Source: Aphodosoma sp051870875 (GTDB taxonomy: Bacteria > Bacteroidota > Bacteroidia > Bacteroidales > Paludibacteraceae). Taken from it: 64,000 bases of DNA. The DNA lies in contig JBJECG010000050.1 in the NCBI GenBank assembly GCA_051870875.1, positions 1-64,000 of the forward strand, given 5' to 3'. Positions 1 through 7,349 of this stretch are shown piece by piece (position 1 is the stretch's first letter; each line of letters begins with the position of its first letter). A program made the position numbers and the translations under genes. Below the pieces are notes generated by a model. The model did no database searches. It was not told the origin of the DNA and worked only from the letters and a program-made list of their open reading frames with translations.

Positions 1-402
1 TTGACCCTGACATGCGTGTTGCGGGGAAGCCGGGGCAGGCCGGTCAGATGCCGGCACGTCGAAAGAGAGTATCTCCCTGACGCCGTCAGCGTCAGGCTGC
101 CCGTACACTGCGTTGCGCGGCATGTAATACTCCCTGCCGAGCATGCGGTCTATTGTCAGTTTTTTCACTGCAATGTTATCGTTCCCGCTCCTGTTTTCAA
201 ACACGAACGAGAATTTCACGGCCGCCCTTGTCACAAACAGGCTGCAGGAATGGTCCTGTCCGGGCATCCATACCCGGTGGCACTCGTTCATGGGCAGAGG
301 ACCTATAAAATTGGAGTGTGTGCTACGTACTACTACCGGTTGTGATGACCTGCCTGTGACCTGCCAGAAATCACCAGACCGAATAAATTTGGGTTTCTGC
401 CG
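1..402 (-). pseudogene. Start-less, window-cut fimbrillin-like reading frame
   Basis: Read on the minus strand, an open frame runs from just after a TGA (403-405) to the left edge without a stop. The first ATG is at 291-289. The translation looks like real protein: it includes SLFVTRAAVKFSFVFENRSG and, further on, KKLTIDRMLGREYYMPRN. This resembles the junction region of Bacteroidales fimbrillin or fimbrial-tip surface proteins, by my recall only. Protein-like sequence continues for about 37 codons upstream of the ATG, yet there is no ATG, signal peptide or lipobox there. The 5' part therefore seems lost, or a frameshift separates it. The plus-strand promoter at 388-419 overlaps its broken end. 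It could instead be an intact gene with a non-ATG start. The 3' part lies outside the window. Confidence 0.45.
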
Positions 403-419
403 TCATTTTACTAACTTTG
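388..419 (+). promoter_or_regulatory. Bacteroidetes consensus promoter
   Basis: TTTG (388-391), 20 bases, then TAACTTTG (412-419). This matches the known Bacteroidetes TTTG / TAnnTTTG promoter with ideal spacing. It should drive the small acidic protein gene at 486 and the glycosyltransferase behind it, giving a leader of roughly 60 nt. Confidence 0.75.
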
Positions 420-485
420 CACCGTTTCGCCAACATTGGTGAAACACACATATCATAAAAAATACCAATTAACAATTATCCTGCC

Positions 486-818
486 ATGAACGACAAAAAT
501 GACTTCATCGAAGAAGACGACCAGGAGTGTGTTGACTTCATATCGGAACACCTGCCTGAAGAGTACCGGACAAAAATAACGGACGAAAAGATATATTACG
601 TTCTGGACCTGATTTACTCGTACTTCTACGAAAACAACCTTGTAGACGAAGACAACGATACCATACAGGAAGCCAATATAGCCGAGGAGGACATGTTGAA
701 TTTCATAATGGCAGCCGTGAAGAAAGAGAAAATCGTAGAGCTGACCGAAGACGAAGTAGAAACCATACTTGACGGCGAATACGAGTACGGCAAGACGAAA
801 GGCATATATGTGGAGTAG
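486..818 (+). CDS. Conserved hypothetical small acidic protein
   Basis: 110-residue cytosolic protein, strongly acidic, with no signal peptide or membrane segment. Predicted mostly helical; stretches such as DEKIYYVLDLIYSYFYENNL look like amphipathic helices. I recognise no catalytic motif and assign no function. Similar short acidic proteins are common unannotated housekeeping-type genes in Bacteroidales, which is recall rather than a search result. The ATG at 486 follows a consensus promoter by about 65 nt. The glycosyltransferase gene follows after 39 bp, so the two are probably co-transcribed. Confidence 0.7.
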   Translation: MNDKNDFIEEDDQECVDFISEHLPEEYRTKITDEKIYYVLDLIYSYFYENNLVDEDNDTIQEANIAEEDMLNFIMAAVKKEKIVELTEDEVETILDGEYEYGKTKGIYVE

Positions 819-857
819 GGAAAAAAATATATATATGGTTTTTGCCTTGGATGAAAA

Positions 858-1883
858 ATGACCGCAGCGGTAGTCATACTCAATTACAACGGCCGCGCAC
901 TGATGGAGAAGTACCTGCCGTCGGTGACGGCCAATACGCCCGCCGAAGCCGAAATCATCGTAGCCGACAACGGATCGACCGACGGTTCCGCCGGATGGCT
1001 GCAGTCGGCCTACCCTGCCATGAGACTGATTTGCCTTGACCGCAACTACGGTTTCGCCGAAGGGTACAACAAAGCCCTGCAACAAGTTGATGCAGACATA
1101 TACGTACTGCTCAACTCCGATGTCGAAACCCCTCCGGGCTGGCTGCAACCACTGACAGACTATCTGGCCGACCACCCTGAATGCGTTGCCTGCCAGCCGA
1201 AAATATTGTCGGCAGCCGACCACGGCAAATTCGAATACGCCGGTGCGGCAGGAGGATTCATAGACATATACGGCTATCCGTTCTGCCGCGGACGTGTAAT
1301 GGACCACATCGAAACAGACAACCACCAGTACGACATGCCGTCAGAGATATTCTGGGCTACCGGAGCCTGTCTGGCAATAAGGAGCAGACAGTACCATGAA
1401 GCCGGCGGACTTGATTCCCGTTTTTTTGCCCATCAGGAAGAGATAGACCTCTGCTGGAGGCTGAAAGCCCGGGGCTGGAGCATAACGTGTATACCAGAAT
1501 CGAAAGTGTATCATGCAGGCGGAGGCAGCCTTAGCTATGAATCTCCTATGAAAACCAGGCTCAATTTCCGCAACAACGCCCTGCTGCTCTACAAAAACCT
1601 TGACAACCGGACATACCGCCGTGTGGCATTTTTCAGACTGCTGCTCGACTGGGCGGCGGCTTTGCAGATGCTGCTGCAAGGCAAGCCGGGCAATGCAAAG
1701 GCAGTCATCATGGCGCGACATGAATTCCGGCAAATACGGCATCTCTTTGCGGCAGACAGGCTCAACAATCTGAAACAAACCGAATACACACGTCCACAAG
1801 GTATTATGCCCCACTTGCTGCTATGGCAAGTCTATGCTTTGGGTCGGAAGAAATACAGCCAGCTGAAACACGCGGTAATATAG
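858..1883 (+). CDS. Glycosyltransferase family 2 (rhamnosyltransferase-like)
   Basis: 341 residues. The GT-A fold is clear from the N-terminal VVILNYNG strand (5-12), the nucleotide-binding VADNGSTDG segment (35-43) and the metal-binding NSD motif at 86-88. The later FFAHQEEIDLCWR segment matches the acceptor-side ED motif of this family. Members transfer a sugar from a nucleotide donor, often rhamnose or a related deoxysugar, to a surface polysaccharide or glycolipid. The acceptor cannot be read from sequence. There is no transmembrane anchor, so it is probably cytosolic or peripheral. It lies 39 bp behind the small acidic protein gene and no other polysaccharide genes are adjacent. Confidence 0.88.
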   Translation: MTAAVVILNYNGRALMEKYLPSVTANTPAEAEIIVADNGSTDGSAGWLQSAYPAMRLICLDRNYGFAEGYNKALQQVDADIYVLLNSDVETPPGWLQPLTDYLADHPECVACQPKILSAADHGKFEYAGAAGGFIDIYGYPFCRGRVMDHIETDNHQYDMPSEIFWATGACLAIRSRQYHEAGGLDSRFFAHQEEIDLCWRLKARGWSITCIPESKVYHAGGGSLSYESPMKTRLNFRNNALLLYKNLDNRTYRRVAFFRLLLDWAAALQMLLQGKPGNAKAVIMARHEFRQIRHLFAADRLNNLKQTEYTRPQGIMPHLLLWQVYALGRKKYSQLKHAVI

Positions 1884-1938
1884 CATTCCAGACCGGGTTA
1901 AAAATGTTAAATTGCGTCTGCCAAAACAATAGTTTCGC

Positions 1939-1946
1939 TACCTTTG
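1939..1946 (+). promoter_or_regulatory. Probable -7 box (TACCTTTG)
   Basis: TACCTTTG followed by C matches the Bacteroidetes -7 element. The nearest TTG is 24 bases upstream, longer than usual. It would transcribe the DUF1573 gene at 2070 with a leader of about 115 nt. Confidence 0.5.
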
Positions 1947-2069
1947 CGGTGCTATAGCGGCTTTTGCAATGTTATGACGGTACAATCCGCCTCCGGCCGG
2001 AAACGTGCACAGGAAACAGTTTGCCCTGTCAACGGATACGACATCAATTAAACCTAAAATATCATTGAT

Positions 2070-2483
2070 ATGAAAAAATTATTGTTTCTTGCCATTACTT
2101 TGGTCATGGCTATCAGTGCGTCAGCACAAGAGAAAAAAGTAGCTGAATTTGAAGAAACCACCCACAATTTCGGTGTTATCAAAGAAGAAGACGGCCGGGT
2201 GTCTTACGTATTCGAGTTCAAGAATGCCACACAGGCTCCGTTGACCATCAAGAATGTACGTGCATCATGCGGCTGTACCACCCCAAACTGGAGCAAAGAG
2301 CCGATAGCACCCGAAGGCAACGGTAAAATCACGGTAACATACAATGCCAAAGGCCGTCCCGGGGCATTCCACAAATCCATTACCGTCACCCTCAGCAACG
2401 GTACTGAAGATTTCACCCAAATGCTGTACATCAAAGGACAAGTGACCCCAGCTCCGAAACCGGAAGAAAAGCCGGCAGAATAA
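2070..2483 (+). CDS. Secreted DUF1573 protein
   Basis: 137 residues. A Sec signal peptide (1-19, ending SASAQ) is followed by a single DUF1573 Ig-like beta-sandwich, recognised from THNFGVIKEEDG, FEFKNATQAPLTIKNV and the ASCGCTTPNW motif with its conserved cysteine pair. DUF1573 proteins are abundant exported proteins of unknown role in Bacteroidetes; this minimal one-domain form is common. The C-terminus is Pro/Glu-rich (about 128-137). It has its own upstream promoter box, and a stem-loop follows the stop, so it is probably monocistronic. Confidence 0.88.
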   Translation: MKKLLFLAITLVMAISASAQEKKVAEFEETTHNFGVIKEEDGRVSYVFEFKNATQAPLTIKNVRASCGCTTPNWSKEPIAPEGNGKITVTYNAKGRPGAFHKSITVTLSNGTEDFTQMLYIKGQVTPAPKPEEKPAE

Positions 2484-2507
2484 ACCGGGTTCCTCATACG
2501 CCACATC

Positions 2508-2554
2508 ATTGCCATCCTTTTCCCTATCTGTACGGTAAGGAGAAAGATGGCAAT
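2508..2554 (+). terminator. Stem-loop after the DUF1573 gene
   Basis: Arms ATTGCCATC (2508-2516) and GATGGCAAT (2546-2554) pair perfectly, and CTTT/AAAG nearby could extend the stem. No U-run follows, so termination is only possible; it may instead stabilise the upstream mRNA end. Confidence 0.35.
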
Positions 2555-2612
2555 ATGATATATACGGACACACATCCGGTACTACCACATACAAGACAAA
2601 GAATTTCATATC

Positions 2613-3698
2613 ATGCCACACATAGAAAACAGTAAGGAATACAAAGGGCTGACGGTCAACGACGGGGTCAAACAGCCGCCTATGGTCAATCCGTATCTCA
2701 AACGCAGGATCCAGCGTCAGCAACTGTCGGTATCGGACTACGTGACAGGTATTCTGGCAGGAAACCGCACAATCCTGAGCCAGGCAGTCACCCTTATAGA
2801 GAGCCTCCGGCCGGAACATCATGCCATGGCACAGGAAGTGATAGAAAAATGCCTGCCATACGCGGGCAAATCCATCAGACTCGGTATCACAGGCGTACCG
2901 GGAGCAGGCAAGAGCACGTTTATAGAAGCACTCGGCATGCACCTGGTCAGCGACAACCACAAGGTAGCCGTGCTGGCCATAGACCCGAGCAGCGAGCGCA
3001 GCAAAGGTTCGATACTGGGAGACAAGACACGTATGGAGCAGCTGTCAAGTGCAGAAAACGCCTTTATACGCCCTTCGCCGTCGGCAGGTTCGCTCGGAGG
3101 CGTCGCCCGCAAGACCCGTGAATCCATAGTCCTGTGCGAAGCTGCCGGTTTCGACACCATTCTTGTGGAGACAGTGGGTGTCGGGCAGTCGGAAACGGCC
3201 ATGCACTCCATGGTCGACTTCTTCCTGCTCATCCAGTTGGCCGGTACAGGCGACGAGCTGCAAGGCATAAAGCGCGGCATAATGGAAATGGCAGACGGCA
3301 TCACCATCAACAAATGCGACGGCAACAACATAGACAAGGCAAATCTGGCCAAAGCCCAGTTCCAGAATGCACTGCACCTCTTCCCGCTTCCCGAATCGGG
3401 TTGGAGCCCGCAAGTGACCACCTGTTCGGCCTTTGAGAATATAAACATCCCTGAAGTATGGAAAATGGTGACTGACTATGTGGCATTCACCAACAAAAAC
3501 GGATATTTCGACTACAAACGCACCCAACAGAGCAAATATTGGATGTACGAAACCATCGACGAATATCTGAAAACCAGTTTTTATAACAACCCCACCATCG
3601 AGCAGGAACTGAAATTCTATGAGGAACGTGTGAACAACAGCGAAATCACATCGTTTGCAGCAGCCAACAAACTTCTGGAACTCTACCGCAGTCTATGA
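2613..3698 (+). CDS. meaB: Methylmalonyl-CoA mutase-associated GTPase MeaB
   Basis: 361 residues, the normal MeaB/ArgK length. The P-loop GVPGAGKST is at 94-102, followed by the family's AIDPSS, DKTRM and FIRPSPSAGSLGG segments and the VETVGVGQSE switch. MeaB loads and protects adenosylcobalamin-dependent methylmalonyl-CoA mutase. The mutase genes, usually adjacent in Bacteroidales, are not in this window. The stop overlaps the ATG of the PAP2 gene (ATGA at 3695-3698), so translation is coupled. Together with nrdJ it marks the organism as a cobalamin user. Confidence 0.95.
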   Translation: MPHIENSKEYKGLTVNDGVKQPPMVNPYLKRRIQRQQLSVSDYVTGILAGNRTILSQAVTLIESLRPEHHAMAQEVIEKCLPYAGKSIRLGITGVPGAGKSTFIEALGMHLVSDNHKVAVLAIDPSSERSKGSILGDKTRMEQLSSAENAFIRPSPSAGSLGGVARKTRESIVLCEAAGFDTILVETVGVGQSETAMHSMVDFFLLIQLAGTGDELQGIKRGIMEMADGITINKCDGNNIDKANLAKAQFQNALHLFPLPESGWSPQVTTCSAFENINIPEVWKMVTDYVAFTNKNGYFDYKRTQQSKYWMYETIDEYLKTSFYNNPTIEQELKFYEERVNNSEITSFAAANKLLELYRSL

Positions 3699-4363
3699 CA
3701 TACCATCCGACGAACATACTTCGCGACAACCATTCGTTTTTCATACCGTTTGTCATCGTGTGGACAGCGGCTTTCGTTTTTGCCATGATGCATGGCAAAG
3801 CCGAGACACACATGATGATAAATGCCTTCAACCACCCGTGGGCCGACGTTTTTTTCAAATACTTCACTGAAGTAGGAGGGGTGCTGCCATGGATTGTCAT
3901 AGCATGTACTCTGTTCTGGCGCTACCGTGTGTCACTGTTCATGCTTGCCAGCCAAGCGGCTGCAACGCTGATGGTATATCCGCTGAAAAGACTGTTTGCA
4001 GTACCGCGTCCCTCCGTCCTGCTCAGTGAACTGGGCTGTCAGTTTCATGCAGTAGAAGGTGTAAGCCTTCACTCCACAATGAGTTTCCCGTCGGGACATA
4101 CGGCTTCGGCTTTTGCATTGATGCTTACAATAGCCGTATTGTGTGACAAGAACTGGCAGAAAGCCGTGTGTCTGGCAACAGCATGTCTGGCCGGATTCTC
4201 ACGTATATACCTTTCCCAGCACTTCCTGCAGGATGTACTGGCAGGCTCGGTCATCGGAATAACAGCCGTATGGCTTACAGCTTATTGGTTCGTCGGGCGG
4301 CCATGGCCCAAGTCCAATCTCATCACTACATTTGCACATACTGGCAAAATGCGAAAACAGTAG
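3695..4363 (+). CDS. PAP2-family membrane phosphatase
   Basis: 222 residues with several hydrophobic segments. The three phosphatase motifs are present: K98 through R105-P106, PSGH at 132-135, and SRIYLSQHFLQD at 169-180 with the catalytic histidine. Likely substrates are lipid pyrophosphates or phosphates such as undecaprenyl pyrophosphate or phosphatidylglycerophosphate; sequence does not decide which. It sits directly in front of a class A PBP gene, so recycling of the undecaprenyl carrier used in peptidoglycan synthesis would fit, by inference. The start overlaps the meaB stop by 4 bp. Confidence 0.9.
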   Translation: MTYHPTNILRDNHSFFIPFVIVWTAAFVFAMMHGKAETHMMINAFNHPWADVFFKYFTEVGGVLPWIVIACTLFWRYRVSLFMLASQAAATLMVYPLKRLFAVPRPSVLLSELGCQFHAVEGVSLHSTMSFPSGHTASAFALMLTIAVLCDKNWQKAVCLATACLAGFSRIYLSQHFLQDVLAGSVIGITAVWLTAYWFVGRPWPKSNLITTFAHTGKMRKQ

Positions 4364-4451
4364 CTACCCCACCCCAACAACAATGTTCGGTCCGCACAAA
4401 CCAGGTTCCCGAATCTGAAACAACAAAAACAACGTATCCGGATTTTTTTCG

Positions 4452-6806
4452 ATGACAACACAGCAAAAAAAGAAAACCACAAGAAAGCAGCCGGCCAACG
4501 GGAATGCCCCCACCAAAAAGCAGAAACAAAAATTCTTCATTGTATTCTGGCTTATATGTACAGTCGGCATAGCATCAGTTTTTCTGATATTCAACCTTAT
4601 AGCCAACGGCGTTATCGGTTACCTGCCACCACTTGAGGAACTTCAGAATCCGAAAAACAAATACGCATCGGAAATCATATCTTCCGACGGCGAACGTATC
4701 GGCACATTTTTTACGGCCAAGGACAACCGTATCAATTCGGAATATTTCGACCTGTCGCCCAACCTGGTAAATGCCTTGATATCCACAGAAGATTCGCGTT
4801 TCCTCGATCATTCGGGCATTGACGGCAAAGCATTGGCACGTGTTTTTGTCAAAACCGTGCTGTTGCAACAGAAAGGTGCCGGGGGCGGTTCAACCATAAC
4901 CCAGCAACTTGCCAAGCAACTCTATTCCCCTTCGGCCGACAATATATTCGAACGTGCGGTCCAGAAGCCTATAGAATGGGTAATCGCAGCCAAGCTCGAA
5001 CGTCTGTATACAAAAGAGGAAATCATCACAATGTATCTCAACAAGTTTGATTTTCTCAACAATGCCGTAGGCATCAAAACCGCCTCATGGGTATATTTCG
5101 GCTTGCTGCCGTCGGAACTGAACATAGAGCAGTCGGCCATGCTCGTAGGCATGTGCAAAAACCCGTCGCTCTACAATCCGGCATCGGCACGACGGCGCGA
5201 ACAGTGTACTGCGCGCCGTAATGTAGTGTTAGGCCAAATGGCCAAAGCCGGTTATATAACGGAAGAGGCATGCGACTCTCTGTCGCAACTGCCCATAGAG
5301 CTTGATTTCCACCGTGTGGACCACAAACTCGGCATGGCACCGTATTTCCGCGAATATCTGCGCAAGACCTTGACCGCAAAGAAACCCCAGCGCAAGAACT
5401 ATGCAAAATGGCAGCTGGCCCCTTACGGCCAGTTTTATCTGGACTCCATAGAATGGGCCAACAATCCGCTATATGGTTTCTGTGAGAAAAATCCCAAATC
5501 TGACGGTTCGAAATACGACATATATCAGGACGGGTTGAAAATTTACACCACCATTGACTCCCGTATGCAAAACTATGCCGAACAAGCTGTACGCACACAC
5601 TTCACCGAAATGCAGGCCACATTCTTCAAAAGCCTGAAAAACAAGAAAAAAGCTCCTTATGCCAACAATACACCGGACGATGTAATAGAACGTTCCCTCA
5701 ACCAGGCGATGCGTAATACCGACCGCTACCGCCATCTGAAGAAAAAGGGTGCTACAGACGAAGAGATAAAGGAGAGTTTCAACACACCTGCCGATATGAT
5801 GGTATTCTCGTACGACGGCCTGATTGACACCACCATGACCCCAATGGACTCAATACGCTACCACAAGGCATTCGCACGCTGCGGCATGATGAGCATAGAC
5901 CCATACAACGGCCATGTAAAAGCATACGTAGGAGGTCCGGACTTCACATATTTCCAATATGATATGGCCACTATGGGGCGTCGCCAAGTGGGGTCTACCG
6001 TCAAACCCTACCTCTACTCCCTTGCCATGAGCGAGGGTTACTGGCCTTGCGACACCACCCGCAACAATCCGATAACGCTGTACGACAAACTCGGGAGAGA
6101 ATTCTCACCGCGCAACAGCTCGAAAGAAATGATCGGCGAACGGGTCACACTCAAATGGGGACTGCAAAAGTCCAACAACTGGATAACAGCATACCTTATG
6201 AGCCTCCTGACGCCAGAACAACTTGTAAACCTCATGCGCTCATTCGGCATAAAAGGCGAACTTGTACCTGTAGTATCGCTCTGCCTGGGACCGTGTGAAG
6301 TAACCGTGTCGGAAATGGTAGATGCCTACACGGCATTCCCCAACAAGGGCATCCGTACCGAACCGGTATATGTCACGCATATAGAAGACAACAACGGGAA
6401 CAAGATAGCCGAATTTGCACCACGTACAGAAGAAGTCCTCAACGAAGAGACATCGTACAAGATGCTTGACATGCTGCAAGCCGTCATCAATAACGGTACG
6501 GGCATACGTGTACGGTACAGATACAAGTTCGAAGCTCCGGCCGGAGGCAAGACCGGCACTACCAACGACAACTCCGACGGATGGTTTATGGGATTCACAC
6601 CCGAACTCGTCACCGGAGTCTGGGTAGGCTGGGAAGACCGGACAATCCATTTTTCCAACATGAGCGATGGCCAGGGAGCCTCTATGGCCCTGCCTATTTG
6701 GGCATACTACATGAACAATGTCTACAACGATGCCGGACTCGGCTACTCAAAAACCAGACAGTTTGACATCCCGGAATGGTTTGACCCCAATGCAGGATGC
6801 AAATAG
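4452..6806 (+). CDS. Class A penicillin-binding protein (PBP1A-type)
   Basis: 784 residues, a bifunctional peptidoglycan glycosyltransferase/transpeptidase. A Lys-rich cytoplasmic tail (1-27) precedes one transmembrane anchor (about 28-52). In the GT51 domain E113 lies in STEDSRFLDHSG and GGSTITQQLAK follows. The transpeptidase has catalytic S515 in GSTVKP, an S-N-N motif in KSNNW, and KTG at 700-702. It polymerises and crosslinks glycan strands in the periplasm. The gap from the PAP2 stop is 88 bp with no obvious promoter, so read-through is likely. Confidence 0.95.
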   Translation: MTTQQKKKTTRKQPANGNAPTKKQKQKFFIVFWLICTVGIASVFLIFNLIANGVIGYLPPLEELQNPKNKYASEIISSDGERIGTFFTAKDNRINSEYFDLSPNLVNALISTEDSRFLDHSGIDGKALARVFVKTVLLQQKGAGGGSTITQQLAKQLYSPSADNIFERAVQKPIEWVIAAKLERLYTKEEIITMYLNKFDFLNNAVGIKTASWVYFGLLPSELNIEQSAMLVGMCKNPSLYNPASARRREQCTARRNVVLGQMAKAGYITEEACDSLSQLPIELDFHRVDHKLGMAPYFREYLRKTLTAKKPQRKNYAKWQLAPYGQFYLDSIEWANNPLYGFCEKNPKSDGSKYDIYQDGLKIYTTIDSRMQNYAEQAVRTHFTEMQATFFKSLKNKKKAPYANNTPDDVIERSLNQAMRNTDRYRHLKKKGATDEEIKESFNTPADMMVFSYDGLIDTTMTPMDSIRYHKAFARCGMMSIDPYNGHVKAYVGGPDFTYFQYDMATMGRRQVGSTVKPYLYSLAMSEGYWPCDTTRNNPITLYDKLGREFSPRNSSKEMIGERVTLKWGLQKSNNWITAYLMSLLTPEQLVNLMRSFGIKGELVPVVSLCLGPCEVTVSEMVDAYTAFPNKGIRTEPVYVTHIEDNNGNKIAEFAPRTEEVLNEETSYKMLDMLQAVINNGTGIRVRYRYKFEAPAGGKTGTTNDNSDGWFMGFTPELVTGVWVGWEDRTIHFSNMSDGQGASMALPIWAYYMNNVYNDAGLGYSKTRQFDIPEWFDPNAGCK

Positions 6807-6879
6807 CAAACCGCACAACAGCAAATAAAGGGGGCTTTTGAATATCAATACCCTACTTGCCAAAACCAAGCAAGACACC

Positions 6880-7233
6880 ATGATTTCTGAAATACTCATT
6901 GAAGACATGACATTTTTTGCATACCACGGGTTTTATCCCGAAGAGCGGAAAATAGGATGCAAATACAGCGTCAGTCTCCGTATCACCGTACCATTGGCCA
7001 AGCCGGGAACAACCGATGATCTCAACCACACGGTCAACTATGAGAATGTCTACAGACTCGTGCATGAGGTGATGACGACTCCGTCGAGACTCATCGAACA
7101 TGTGACACAACGCATCATGGATACGCTCATGCAGCACTACCCTATGATAGAACATCTCGATGTTACCCTGTACAAATACAATCCCCCCCTCGGCGGCCAG
7201 GTCAACCGTGTAGGCATCCATATGTACAGGTGA
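6880..7233 (+). CDS. folB: Dihydroneopterin aldolase FolB
   Basis: 117 residues from the ATG at 6880; a TTG at 6838 would add 14 residues unlike the family. The FolB signature is clear: IEDMTFFAYHGFYPEE near the N-terminus, NYENVYRLV in the middle and VTLYKYNPPLGG at the end. It converts dihydroneopterin to 6-hydroxymethyl-dihydropterin and glycolaldehyde in folate synthesis, working as a cytosolic homo-oligomer. It lies 73 bp behind the PBP gene and may share its transcript. No other folate gene is nearby. Confidence 0.92.
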   Translation: MISEILIEDMTFFAYHGFYPEERKIGCKYSVSLRITVPLAKPGTTDDLNHTVNYENVYRLVHEVMTTPSRLIEHVTQRIMDTLMQHYPMIEHLDVTLYKYNPPLGGQVNRVGIHMYR

Positions 7234-7268
7234 CAACACATCCGGCAAATGTATCCGGATACCGGCAG

Positions 7269-7299
7269 TTTGCCATACATACGATAATTTGTACCTTTG
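7269..7299 (+). promoter_or_regulatory. Bacteroidetes consensus promoter
   Basis: TTTG (7269-7272), 19 bases, TACCTTTG (7292-7299): both elements with standard spacing. It serves the acyl-CoA synthetase gene at 7350 with a leader of roughly 45 nt. Confidence 0.78.
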
Positions 7300-7349
7300 C
7301 AACCAACAACAAGTCTAACCTGAAATATACAATCTAATCAAACAATATC

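Noticed and set aside
1..345. Plus-strand open frame from the left edge rich in Arg, His and Val
   Set aside because: It is the mirror of the protein-like minus-strand fimbrillin-like frame, which has a more natural composition.
453..1325. Minus-strand open frame of 290 codons
   Set aside because: Antisense to the acidic protein and glycosyltransferase genes, both of which have clear coding character or motifs; this frame has none.
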